13,458 bases of DNA from Bacteroidia bacterium (GCA_025996815.1 BNTT01000074.1:1-13458), one strand, 5' to 3'. Positions 1 to 8,727 are shown, counted from the stretch's first letter. Numbers and translations: made by a program. The notes: generated by a model not told the origin, from the sequence alone.

Positions 1-141
1 GGATATATGCGGTGTTGGTGGTGTAGGAAGTGGGGGGCGGGAAACGGTGGGGTGTGGGGGGTGGGAGATGTGGAAGTTTGGTGGGGGGGAGGGGGGAGGG
101 GGTAGTGTGGAGAGGGGGGTGGTTGGGGAGGGGGGGGGGGG
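1..141. other. G-rich low-complexity contig edge, probably not genuine sequence
   Basis: The stretch is dominated by G runs, including an uninterrupted run around 130-142, with T and A interspersed and only about three C residues (near 10, 38 and 45). Normal, codon-structured sequence begins abruptly at about 142-143. The frame of the following SusC gene is open back to a stop at 103-105, but the residues encoded before 142 are just glycine and tryptophan repeats. No gene, promoter or signal peptide can be recognised here. The most likely explanation is poly-G sequencing or assembly noise at a contig end. A true G-rich repeat is possible but less likely. Confidence 0.75.
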
Positions 142-3100
142 GCAAACCACCTAAGAGCGGAAGCTCCCCAAGACGCAAAAATCGCTGTTACAGGCGTGGT
201 GTCCGATGCGGAAGGTCCGCTCATCGGCGCGAGTGTAGTAGAAAAAGGCAATCCGGGCAACGGTGTAGCAACCGACATGGACGGAAAATACTCGCTCCGA
301 GTATCGCCGAATGCCACCATCGCGGTGGCTTATCTGGGTTATTCAACCCAGGAAGTGCCCGTGAACGGGCAATCAACAATCAATGTTACTCTGTCGGAAG
401 AAGCCGGCACCCTCGACGAAGTGGTGGTGGTGGGCTACGGCGTGCAAAAGAAAAAGTTGATAACCGGTGCCACCGTGCAGGTGGGCGGCGAAGACTTGCA
501 GAAGTTGAGCACCACCAGTGCGCTCTCCGCTATGCAGAGCCAAACTGCCGGCGTGAGCATTATCCAAAGTTCGGGGCAGCCGGGCGAAGGGTTTAAGGTG
601 AACATTCGCGGTATTGGCACTACGGGCAACAGTGCGCCGCTCTACGTCATCGACGGCGTGGCAGGCGGCGACATCAACAACCTCAACCCTTCCGACATCG
701 AAAGTATTGACGTGCTCAAAGATGCGGCTTCGGCTGCCATCTACGGTGCGCGCTCTGCCAACGGCGTTATCCTTGTTACTACCAAGGGCGGCAAGTTGGT
801 CAAAGGCGGTAAGGATGCCCCGCTCAAAATGTCGGTTACCTACGACGGCTACATGGGCTTCCAAAACGTCTATAAAATGCCCGAACTGCTGGATGCCCGG
901 CAATATATGGCAATTATGGACGAAGTGCGGTTCAACGAAGGCGGTGCGTCTTGGGATTGGCAGAACATTTTGGGCAGCCGCTACAATGACGTAACGAGCG
1001 GCAAATGGAGCGGCACCAACTGGCTCAACGAGATGCGCAACAAAAACGCACCCATTCAAAACCACGCCGTAAATGTGTCGGGCGGCAACGAAGTATCAAT
1101 CTTCTCTTTGGGCGTTTCGCGCACAGAGCAGGAGGGCATATACGGCTATCCCGTGCAGAGCGACTACGGACGCACCACCGCCCGCCTCAACTCCGACCAT
1201 GTGATTTTGAGAATCGACAATCTCGATGTTATCAAATTGGGCGAAACCCTCAACTATGCCTACACCAACAAGTCGGGCATCGGCATCGGCGATATGTATT
1301 GGAACGATATTTACAATATGATGACCGGCGTGCCCATTATGCCCTTGTATAACGACAAAGGCGAATATTTTGCCGCCGACGACAAAGCCGCAATGGGGCT
1401 TAATGGCTTAAACGCCGCCTTTGCCAACCCCATAGGCGATATGGTGTACCGCCGCGGACACGAATTATCCAAGAACTACAATATGCAGGCATCTGCCAAC
1501 GTGCAGATACAGCCCATCAAGGATTTGGTGGTGCGCTCGCAGTTTGGCTACAGAATGAGCGGCAACACCTACCGTCAGTTTGCGCCCACCTTCAAACTTT
1601 CGGCAACCAACGAGAAGTCGCAAAACGAAGTGCGGCAGAGCGGCGGCTTGGGCTGGAACTACACCATTGACAACACAGTCAACTACAAGTTTGCTATAAA
1701 CGAAAACCACTTCGATGCCTTGCTGGGGCAATCGGTAGAAAAGTGGGGTATGGGCGAAGATATGGAGGCATTCAACGTAGAATCATCGTTCAACGATTTT
1801 GAGCACGCCTACATCAACAACACCGGTGCTGTATCTTCGCGCACCAGCGTTTCCGGCGGTCCTTGGGGCGCGGGGGCTTTGGCTTCGTTTTTTGGGCGCG
1901 TTAATTACGACTACAACGAAAAATATATGCTCTCGCTGGTAATGCGTGCCGATGGTTCGTCCAACTTTGCACGAGGCAACCGTTGGGGCTATTTCCCGTC
2001 GGTGTCGGCAGGATGGCTGCTCACCAACGAAGCCTTTATGGAGAGCGTATCCTCGTGGATGGACTACTTCAAACTGCGTGCAAGTTGGGGACAAAACGGG
2101 AACTGCAACATCCCCAACTTCCAATACAACGCCACCGTGGCACTGAGCAACGATGTGAATTACTCATTCGGCAACAACCCCGATGCCTACACGCAGGGCG
2201 GCTATGCCAACATCTTGCCCAACCCCGATGTTACATGGGAGACTTCGGAGCAAACCGACATCGGCTTCGACTCGCGGTTCCTTGCCGCGCGCTTGAACCT
2301 CACCTTTGATTTCTACATAAAGGAAACCAAAGATTGGCTGGTGCGTGCTCCCATTTTGGGTGCTTACGGTATGGGCGAATCGGGTGCGCCCTACAAAAAC
2401 GGTGGCGATGTGAAAAATCAGGGCGTAGAGATTGCCCTTGCGTGGAACGACCGCGCCGGCGATTTCCGCTATTCGGCAGGTGCTAACCTCACCTACAACA
2501 CAAACGAAGTTACCCGCATTGCCAACAGCGAAGGCATCATACACGGACCCACCGCCGCATTGTTTGCCGGCAGTGCCGAAATGTACCGCGCACAGGTGGG
2601 CTATCCCATCGGGTATTTCTACGGCTACAAAACCGAAGGCGTGTTCCAAAACCAAGCCGATATAGACGCATGGCGAGCGGCAGGCAAAGGCATACTGCAA
2701 AGCAACCCGCAGCCCGGCGACCTCAAGTTTGCCGACCTCACCTCCGACGGCGTGATTGACGAAAAGGACAAAACCCAAATCGGCAACTCACACCCCGACG
2801 TAATGCTCGGATGCAACTTCGGCGCAGGCTACAAGGGTTTTGACCTCAGCGTGGCGGCGTATGGCGCGTTTGGACACCAAATTGCCAAATCGTATCGCAA
2901 GGGTGATAATTTTTACGAAAATTATACCTCCGACATCTACGGCAGGTGGCACGGCGAAGGCACATCCAACAAACTGCCACGCCTGTTGCAGGGCAACACC
3001 ACCAATTGGACTACCGTATCCGACATATATATTGAAGACGGCGACTATCTCCGCCTGCAAAACATTACCCTGGGTTACGATTTCAAACATCTGTGCCCCA

Positions 3101-3300
3101 AACTGCCCATGGGTCAGTTGCGGTTCTACTTTACGGCGCAAAACCTCTTTACCATCACCTCCTATTCGGGCGTTGACCCCGAAGTGGGATACTCGCCCGA
3201 TGGCACAAGCGGCGACAGAGACAGTTGGGTATCGGGCATAGACGTTGGCTACTACCCCAATCCGCGCACATATTTGTTTGGGGTGAATATTAAATTTTAA
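142..3300 (+). CDS. SusC-like TonB-dependent outer-membrane glycan transporter (5'-partial)
   Basis: This is a SusC/RagA-family TonB-dependent transporter that imports oligosaccharides across the outer membrane with the SusD lipoprotein encoded next. A formal GTG start lies at 196. The frame already encodes family-like sequence from about 142 (ANHLRAEAPQDAKIAVTGVV), so the true start and signal peptide are lost in the G-rich edge. Counting from the GTG, residues 1-70 form the carboxypeptidase-regulatory-like domain (GPLIGASVVEKG). The typical DEVVVVGYG segment is at 74-82. The plug domain covers about 85-200 (NIRGIGT, PLYVIDGVAGGDINNLNP, AAIYGARSANGVILVTTKGG), and the beta-barrel runs to the C-terminal GVNIKF. 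A DLTSDGVIDEKD segment near 847 is the usual SusC acidic, possibly calcium-binding loop. Because the N-terminus is missing, an STN domain (the sign of ECF-sigma/anti-sigma control) cannot be confirmed or excluded. The length of about 1,050 residues fits the family. Substrate is unknown. Confidence 0.95.
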   Translation, partial: ANHLRAEAPQDAKIAVTGVVSDAEGPLIGASVVEKGNPGNGVATDMDGKYSLRVSPNATIAVAYLGYSTQEVPVNGQSTINVTLSEEAGTLDEVVVVGYGVQKKKLITGATVQVGGEDLQKLSTTSALSAMQSQTAGVSIIQSSGQPGEGFKVNIRGIGTTGNSAPLYVIDGVAGGDINNLNPSDIESIDVLKDAASAAIYGARSANGVILVTTKGGKLVKGGKDAPLKMSVTYDGYMGFQNVYKMPELLDARQYMAIMDEVRFNEGGASWDWQNILGSRYNDVTSGKWSGTNWLNEMRNKNAPIQNHAVNVSGGNEVSIFSLGVSRTEQEGIYGYPVQSDYGRTTARLNSDHVILRIDNLDVIKLGETLNYAYTNKSGIGIGDMYWNDIYNMMTGVPIMPLYNDKGEYFAADDKAAMGLNGLNAAFANPIGDMVYRRGHELSKNYNMQASANVQIQPIKDLVVRSQFGYRMSGNTYRQFAPTFKLSATNEKSQNEVRQSGGLGWNYTIDNTVNYKFAINENHFDALLGQSVEKWGMGEDMEAFNVESSFNDFEHAYINNTGAVSSRTSVSGGPWGAGALASFFGRVNYDYNEKYMLSLVMRADGSSNFARGNRWGYFPSVSAGWLLTNEAFMESVSSWMDYFKLRASWGQNGNCNIPNFQYNATVALSNDVNYSFGNNPDAYTQGGYANILPNPDVTWETSEQTDIGFDSRFLAARLNLTFDFYIKETKDWLVRAPILGAYGMGESGAPYKNGGDVKNQGVEIALAWNDRAGDFRYSAGANLTYNTNEVTRIANSEGIIHGPTAALFAGSAEMYRAQVGYPIGYFYGYKTEGVFQNQADIDAWRAAGKGILQSNPQPGDLKFADLTSDGVIDEKDKTQIGNSHPDVMLGCNFGAGYKGFDLSVAAYGAFGHQIAKSYRKGDNFYENYTSDIYGRWHGEGTSNKLPRLLQGNTTNWTTVSDIYIEDGDYLRLQNITLGYDFKHLCPKLPMGQLRFYFTAQNLFTITSYSGVDPEVGYSPDGTSGDRDSWVSGIDVGYYPNPRTYLFGVNIKF

Positions 3301-3326
3301 ACATAAACGATTAAATAAAAAAAGTT

Positions 3327-5057
3327 ATGAAAAATATATTGAAACCCCTTGGGGGACTAATGGCGGGGCTTGTCCTGCTCGCAGGATGCGAAGATTTTTT
3401 GGACACAAAGGACTTGACCCACAAGAACACGGATAACTTTCCGCAAACCCTTGCCGATGCACAGATGACGCTTGCAGGCATCTACAACAATCTGGGTACT
3501 GCGCTGGCTGCAAACGGCGAGCACGTGCAAGGGGCGTTCTTTCTGGTGTCCGAACTTGCCAGCGACGACCGTCTCGGCGGCGGCGGTGGTGCCGACCAGC
3601 GGTTGCAGGCAGTGGATTTGCTGATGCAAAATGAGACCAATATGCACGATGTCTTTTGGCAAGACCGCTACGCGGGCATCAACCGTGCCAACACTGCCAT
3701 AGAGACACTCGGCAACTGCGAGGGCTTCAGCAGCGAGGCGCAAAAGAACAAGATGCTCGGCGAAGCCTATTTTCTGCGGGCGTTCTTTTACTACGAATTG
3801 GCTTCGCTCTTTGAGCGGGTGCCGTTGCACCTCAACACCGTTGCCGAGCCGTTGCCGCAAAGCGGACCCGATGCTATTTGGGGGCAAATCGTAGCCGACC
3901 TCAAGCAAGCCATTGAGTTGATGAAACCCGCAGGCAAAACACCGTCCGGCGAAGCAGGACACGTTGATGTTTACGTTGCCGAAGTGATGATGGCAAGGGC
4001 ATTCCTTTTCTACACGGGCTTTTACGACAAAACAGACGTAACCCTGCCCGATGGCGGCAAAGTTACCAAAGCGGAGGTTACGGCGTGGATTACCGACTGC
4101 AAGGACAATTCGGGCTATACGCTTGTGTCCGACTACCGCAACTTGTGGGCATACACTAACCCCTATACGGTGGAGGAATACGACTACACCAAAGGGAAGG
4201 GCTTGCAATGGGTAGGCAATCAGGGCGAGGCAGCCAACACCGAAGCAATGTTTGCCATTAAGTTCAACAAGTTTGCCGACTGGAGCGACAGAACGGGTTG
4301 TGCCAACGGCTATGCCGTGTTCACCGGTCTCCGCGGCGGCGAAGTGGGCGAGGAAGCCTTCCCTATGGGCGGCGGCTGGGGTGCAGGTCCCGTTGCCACC
4401 AACCTGTATAACGACTGGGTAAGTGCAGCAGGAGGCGAAGCAAACGATGTGCGCCTGCTTGCCTCTATCTGCAAACTGCGTACCGAACTGCCCGCGTTTC
4501 CTGTGGGCGGCGGCTGGAACGATTGGATACAGGGAACAGACTACTATTCCAAAAAGGGCGGCATTTCGGGCAAAAGCGGCGGCGACTACAAGATGCCGTT
4601 TGATAAATTTATGTACGACCTTGATTTGCAATGGGATATATCCTACATAAGCGACCTGGTGCTGATGCGCTACGCCGAAGTGCTGTTGCTGCATTCCGAA
4701 CTCACCGAAACCGCCGATGGCATCAATGCACTGCGCACTCGTGCGGGATTAGCCCCTGTGGCATATTCGCTTGATGCGTTGCAAAAGGAACGCCGTTGGG
4801 AATTGGCTTTTGAAGGCGTGCGCTGGAACGACATTCGCCGCTGGGGTATTGCCGCAGACGCGCTCGACAAACAAGCGAATGTAGCGATTTACATAGGGGG
4901 AAACTCCGAAACAAATGCGGCGCACGGCGGCGGCTACAAAGCGCGCTATACGGCAACGCGCGGTTTTTTCCCTATTCCTGAGCGGCAAATAGAATTGTCC
5001 AAAGGACTTTATACGCAAAATGCGGGCTGGAACGGCAATTCTTATGGTAGTTGGTAA
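3327..5057 (+). CDS. SusD/RagB-family surface glycan-binding lipoprotein
   Basis: This is the SusD partner of the preceding transporter, which forms the lid of the SusC barrel and binds glycan at the cell surface. It has 576 residues, normal for the family. The N-terminus is a lipoprotein signal with the lipobox LLAGC (Cys21), followed by EDFLDTKD, typical of mature SusD proteins. The helical TPR-like part includes WQDRYAGINRANTAIETL and LGEAYFLRAFFYYEL. The C-terminal part shows the standard signatures LVLMRYAEVLLLHSEL and KERRWELAFEGVRWNDIRRW (487-506). The ATG at 3327 lies 26 bases after the SusC stop, behind an A-rich leader without a Shine-Dalgarno motif, which indicates co-transcription and likely coupled expression. 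Glycine-rich stretches (LGGGGGADQ near 85, and MGGGWGAGP) are somewhat unusual loops. Ligand cannot be deduced. Confidence 0.96.
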   Translation: MKNILKPLGGLMAGLVLLAGCEDFLDTKDLTHKNTDNFPQTLADAQMTLAGIYNNLGTALAANGEHVQGAFFLVSELASDDRLGGGGGADQRLQAVDLLMQNETNMHDVFWQDRYAGINRANTAIETLGNCEGFSSEAQKNKMLGEAYFLRAFFYYELASLFERVPLHLNTVAEPLPQSGPDAIWGQIVADLKQAIELMKPAGKTPSGEAGHVDVYVAEVMMARAFLFYTGFYDKTDVTLPDGGKVTKAEVTAWITDCKDNSGYTLVSDYRNLWAYTNPYTVEEYDYTKGKGLQWVGNQGEAANTEAMFAIKFNKFADWSDRTGCANGYAVFTGLRGGEVGEEAFPMGGGWGAGPVATNLYNDWVSAAGGEANDVRLLASICKLRTELPAFPVGGGWNDWIQGTDYYSKKGGISGKSGGDYKMPFDKFMYDLDLQWDISYISDLVLMRYAEVLLLHSELTETADGINALRTRAGLAPVAYSLDALQKERRWELAFEGVRWNDIRRWGIAADALDKQANVAIYIGGNSETNAAHGGGYKARYTATRGFFPIPERQIELSKGLYTQNAGWNGNSYGSW

Positions 5058-5079
5058 TCATTAAAAAAAAAGTAAAGTT

Positions 5080-5952
5080 ATGAAAAAGATATTTTTATTC
5101 TTCGCCGTATTTGCGGCAACAGCCCTGTGGACGGGCTGCGAACCCATAGTAGATAAGCACGATGCAGGCGGCAGCATTGCCGCCACCGAGTTGCAGGCAA
5201 CCGCAACAAGTGTCGTAAAGGATGGCAAAAACACCAACAAGGTGCATGTGCGTTGCACCAGCCCCGTGCTGTGCCAGTGGTCAGACGGCGTAAACACCCT
5301 CACCGCTACGGAAGGTTACCTCACGCTGCTGCTCACCGGCGAGCAGACCATCACCCTGACGGCAATGACTGCCGATGGGACGACGCTGACAAAATCTTTT
5401 ACGGTGAACGTAGAAGATATGACGGAGCCTGTTGACCCTGCCTTCGGTTTCTTTTGCGGCAGTGGTGAGAAGGTGTGGGAGTGGAATACCACAGAAGATG
5501 TACCCGAACATGTTGTAGAATCACCGGGTGACCCCCATATTTGGGCTCTTTGTATGGCAGGTACTAAACCAGATGGTAAGTACGATTTTTGGGGATGGCG
5601 ACCCGACCCCGCCGACCTGTCGGCACAATGTGCAGATAATGGATATGCCAATGACGGCACAGGTGCCACAATGAAATTTATTCTCAGTGGCAAAAAGTTT
5701 GAAAAATACGACAAAGATGGCACCAAAATTGGCGAGGGGAAGTTTGAATTTGATATGACCCCTACCAGCGTGTATGGTTCAGTGGGTAAACTCACGATTA
5801 AAGACACAAGTATTTTGTTTCCATACGACCGCAATAGTGGCAGTGTGCCATACGCGGGCAGCGAGTTTTCCATTATTCATGTGGACAACGACCGTATGCT
5901 ACTGTACATTAGCGCATCTTGCGGATGGTATTATGCCTTTACTGCGCAGTAG
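5080..5952 (+). CDS. Uncharacterised lipoprotein in SusE/SusF position, possible surface glycan-binding protein
   Basis: This 290-residue lipoprotein is of unknown function. The signal peptide ends in the lipobox WTGC (Cys20), followed by EPIVDK. Residues about 35-115 look like a PKD/Ig-like beta-sandwich (QWSDGVNTLTATEGYLTLLL, then TITLTAMTADGTTLTKSFTV, ending VNVEDM). Residues about 120-290 form a separate aromatic-rich beta domain (KVWEWNTTED, DFWGWRPDPADL, GKFEFDMTP, SCGWYYAF). It starts 22 bases after susD, and its leader and first codons repeat those of susD (AAAGTTATGAAAAA), so it belongs to the same unit. Genes in this position usually encode surface glycan-binding proteins (SusE/F or SGBP types), and the exposed tryptophans would suit carbohydrate stacking. 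That role is inferred from position and architecture. I recognise no catalytic motif. It is shorter than most SusE/F proteins, with one Ig-like domain plus one C-terminal domain. Confidence 0.85.
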   Translation: MKKIFLFFAVFAATALWTGCEPIVDKHDAGGSIAATELQATATSVVKDGKNTNKVHVRCTSPVLCQWSDGVNTLTATEGYLTLLLTGEQTITLTAMTADGTTLTKSFTVNVEDMTEPVDPAFGFFCGSGEKVWEWNTTEDVPEHVVESPGDPHIWALCMAGTKPDGKYDFWGWRPDPADLSAQCADNGYANDGTGATMKFILSGKKFEKYDKDGTKIGEGKFEFDMTPTSVYGSVGKLTIKDTSILFPYDRNSGSVPYAGSEFSIIHVDNDRMLLYISASCGWYYAFTAQ

Positions 5953-5975
5953 TTAGTTTAATGTGTTTTGGTTGT

Positions 5976-6014
5976 TTTGCGTCCTGAAAGGAGAAATTAT
6001 TTTCAGGGCGCAGA
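5976..6014 (+). promoter_or_regulatory. Hairpin in the 108-base gap before the fused glycosidase gene
   Basis: GCGTCCTGAAA (5979-5989) pairs with TTTCAGGGCGC (6001-6011) through one T-G wobble, around an 11-base loop (5990-6000). The stem extends outward to 5976/6014 with one more wobble. No T-run follows, so it is a poor intrinsic terminator. It lies in the largest gap of the unit, between the binding-protein genes and the hydrolase genes. It could be an RNA processing, stability or attenuation element. Structure is seen in the sequence; function is inferred. Confidence 0.5.
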
Positions 6015-6060
6015 CAATCCTATTCATCGTAATTTCTCAACGCCATTTAATACAGATAAA

Positions 6061-8727
6061 ATGAAATTTAAAATGACAATCATTGCCGTTATGGTTTTTT
6101 CCGTAAGCGGCTACATACCTAACGCTTCCGCTCAGACGGAAGTTATGGCGTGGGGCAATCTCACAGGTATTCGCATTGATGGACAACTTATTGATTTTGA
6201 GTCAAGTATCTGCGTTGTCGGTAAAGACAAATCTTTCGTCCATGCCACGGGCAAAGAGCGGCAGTTTCGTCCGCAATACATCCGCAACGGAGCGACGCAA
6301 ACGGTAACAACCGAAATTGTCGGCATCCGGTTTTCGGAAGTGGTAACAGACCTGTCAAAGGGCAAAGCACGTGTTACAATTGACCTGCAATCGGATACCA
6401 CGCTCAATTTGGATGGCGTATATTTTCACCTTCAACAGCCGACAGGGAATAACGGGCAGTCTGTCAAAATAGGCACCAAGGCAGGTTCACAAGACATTGT
6501 CATTGCCAAAGGCAAGATAAAGAGAGGGCAAAAGGCGCATCTGTCTTTTGAGATTACCGCTTCGGGGATGATTGACAATGAACCGGCAACTATCACGGTG
6601 GCGGCAGATAAACCCGGACGTGAGTTCTTGGGATTAGGGGGTAACTTCCGCCTGCAAAACCCCGCTGTTGACCCGCAAGTGATTGATTATTGCTTGGATA
6701 GCCTGCGCGTGGCTTACGGTCGCGTGGAGATGCCTTGGCGCAGTTGGCAGCCCGACGCAACCGGCAATCCTTTGGCGGATGCCTTAGCCGGCAAACTTGA
6801 TGAGCGCGTAAAAGCCGCCATGAATATGGCGCAAAGGCTGAAAAGGCTCGGTATGCCCGTCATCGTAAGTGCTTGGTTTCCACCCGCTTGGGCGATTGAC
6901 GGTAAGCCCGAAGACTATCCCCGCAGAGGCGGTGTGCAGGCGTTTCGCTTAGACCCCCGAAAGGCGCAGCAGGTCTATAAGTCGCTCACGGACTATCTGT
7001 TGGCACTCAAAACACTCTATGGCGTAGAGGCGGCGGCGTTTTCTTTCAACGAGTCCGACATCGACATTGATGTATTGCATACGCCCGAAGAGCACGCGGA
7101 GTTTATCAAAGGTTTGGGTGGTTATATGGCGGGCAAAGGACTGAGTACCAAGATGCTTTTGGGCGACAATTCCGATGCCACAACGTATGAATTTATTCTC
7201 CCTGCAATGCTTGACCCCGAAACACATCCTTATATTGCCGCCGTTTCGTTCCACTCGTGGCGCGGTTGCGACGATGCCACTTTGGAGAAATGGGCAGCGG
7301 CTTCCCGCGAGTTGAACGTTCCGTTGCTCGTGGGCGAAGGCAGCACCGATGCCGCTGCGTGGGTATATCCGCAGATATTCAAAGAATCTACCTTTGCCTT
7401 GTACGAGATTAATCTCTACATGCGCATTGCCGCTATCTGCCAGCCGCAAAGCATTTTACAATGGCAACTCACCTCCGACTATTCCCTCCTCTGGGGCGCA
7501 GGCGTTTATGGCTCGGAAGGCGCATTGCAACCGACACAGCGTTTTTGGAACCTCAAACAGTTGGCAAGCACCCCCGAACAGGCATTTGCCTTTCCTGTGA
7601 GCAGCAGCAAAAAGGAAGTGAACACCGCCGCCTTTGGCAACATTGCCCGGAACGAATATGTGGTGCACGCCGTGAATAATGGTGCTGCCCGAAGTGCCGT
7701 TATCAAAGGATTGCCGACAGGCAAAGCCGCCATAAAAGTGTATGTAACGAATCAGGCGCAAGGCATGGAAGAAGTGCGCATGTATAAATCCCTGCCTGAT
7801 GGCAGTTTGGAAGTGCAGTTGCCCGCCATGAGTTTTGTTTCGGTCTTTATTAAGGGAAATTTTAGTTACAATGGACAGGCACAATTAACAAGCGTATTGG
7901 AAATCCTTGATGTGAACACCGGAAATCGCAAAACAGTGAAAGAATTTGACCATCCGATTGAAGCACCCAACTGGACACCGGATGGCAAAAGTTTAGTTTA
8001 CAACAGTGGAGGCAAACTCTATAAGTTGTCGCTCGAAAATCAGGGAGAGCCGGAAGTAATCAATACCGATTTTGCTACCAATTGCAACAACGACCACGTG
8101 ATTAGTGCCGACGGCAAATACATTGCTATCAGCAACAGCCCTGCCGAAGACCATCGCTCGCGTGTTTATACCGTTCCTTTTGAGGGCGGTGTCCCCACTT
8201 TGATTACAGAACTCGCGCCAAGTTATTTGCACGGCATCAGTCCCGATAATAAATTTCTCGCCTATTGCGCCGAACGTAATGGCAATTACGATGTCTATGC
8301 AATTCCGTTTAAAGGAGGAAAAGAAATTCGATTGACGACCGCCGAAGGATTAGACGATGGTCCGGAATATTCGCCCGATGGCAAATACATTTGGTTCAAC
8401 TCGGTGCGCAGCGGTTTGATGCAGGTGTGGCGAATGAAAGCAGATGGCTCCGAACAAACCCAAATGACTTTCGATGAAACCCGCAACTCGTGGTTTCCGC
8501 ACGTTTCGCCCGATGGCAAACAGGTCATCTTCATCACTTACACCAAAGGCGATTTGAAGCCCAACGAACATTTAGCCAACAAAAATGTGGAATTACGGTT
8601 GATGCCGGCTACGGGTGGCGCGCCTCAAACCGTAGCAAAACTTTTTGGCGGACAAGGCACTATCAATGTTAATTCGTGGTCGCCGGACAGCAAATGTATT
8701 GCGTTTGTTAGTTATCGTGTAAATTAG
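6061..8727 (+). CDS. Secreted clan GH-A-like glycosidase fused to a TolB/PD40-type beta-propeller
   Basis: The protein has 888 residues from the ATG at 6061. That start gives a clean signal peptide cleaved after Ala24 (NASA/QT). The in-frame GTG at 5968 would place charged residues ahead of the signal and put the hairpin inside the coding region. Residues about 25-195 are a beta-sandwich-like domain (AWGNLTGIRIDGQLIDFESS). Residues about 200-520 resemble a GH30-like clan GH-A barrel (EFLGLGGNFR, GRVEMPWRSW, VIVSAWFPPAW). The probable acid/base is Glu331 in FNES and the probable nucleophile Glu426 in LLVGEGS, 95 residues apart. A beta domain ends near 600. From about 605 to the end, six PD40-type repeats (W-S-P-D-G-K-like, near 638, 681, 726, 770, 815 and 873) form a TolB-like propeller. 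I know that propeller family mainly as separate secreted proteins, so the fusion is notable. Exact GH family and substrate are not determined. GH2 gene follows after 28 bases. Confidence 0.82.
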   Translation: MKFKMTIIAVMVFSVSGYIPNASAQTEVMAWGNLTGIRIDGQLIDFESSICVVGKDKSFVHATGKERQFRPQYIRNGATQTVTTEIVGIRFSEVVTDLSKGKARVTIDLQSDTTLNLDGVYFHLQQPTGNNGQSVKIGTKAGSQDIVIAKGKIKRGQKAHLSFEITASGMIDNEPATITVAADKPGREFLGLGGNFRLQNPAVDPQVIDYCLDSLRVAYGRVEMPWRSWQPDATGNPLADALAGKLDERVKAAMNMAQRLKRLGMPVIVSAWFPPAWAIDGKPEDYPRRGGVQAFRLDPRKAQQVYKSLTDYLLALKTLYGVEAAAFSFNESDIDIDVLHTPEEHAEFIKGLGGYMAGKGLSTKMLLGDNSDATTYEFILPAMLDPETHPYIAAVSFHSWRGCDDATLEKWAAASRELNVPLLVGEGSTDAAAWVYPQIFKESTFALYEINLYMRIAAICQPQSILQWQLTSDYSLLWGAGVYGSEGALQPTQRFWNLKQLASTPEQAFAFPVSSSKKEVNTAAFGNIARNEYVVHAVNNGAARSAVIKGLPTGKAAIKVYVTNQAQGMEEVRMYKSLPDGSLEVQLPAMSFVSVFIKGNFSYNGQAQLTSVLEILDVNTGNRKTVKEFDHPIEAPNWTPDGKSLVYNSGGKLYKLSLENQGEPEVINTDFATNCNNDHVISADGKYIAISNSPAEDHRSRVYTVPFEGGVPTLITELAPSYLHGISPDNKFLAYCAERNGNYDVYAIPFKGGKEIRLTTAEGLDDGPEYSPDGKYIWFNSVRSGLMQVWRMKADGSEQTQMTFDETRNSWFPHVSPDGKQVIFITYTKGDLKPNEHLANKNVELRLMPATGGAPQTVAKLFGGQGTINVNSWSPDSKCIAFVSYRVN

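Noticed and set aside
1..141. G-quadruplex or phase-variable repeat upstream of SusC
   Set aside because: The near absence of C and the abrupt change at the signal-peptide region are better explained by sequencing or assembly noise at a contig edge.
30..596. 188-residue + strand reading frame starting in the G-rich edge
   Set aside because: Its first 40 residues are Gly/Arg/Trp low complexity and the rest overlaps the SusC gene in a wrong frame with no family resemblance.
3357..4694. 445-residue reading frame on the - strand
   Set aside because: It lies entirely antisense to susD, whose family motifs are unmistakable. Long antisense frames are expected in this codon usage, and the product shows no recognisable domain.
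5968..6060. Upstream GTG start for the fused glycosidase, adding 31 residues
   Set aside because: It would put a charged segment before a good signal peptide and include the hairpin; the ATG at 6061 has the usual A-rich leader.
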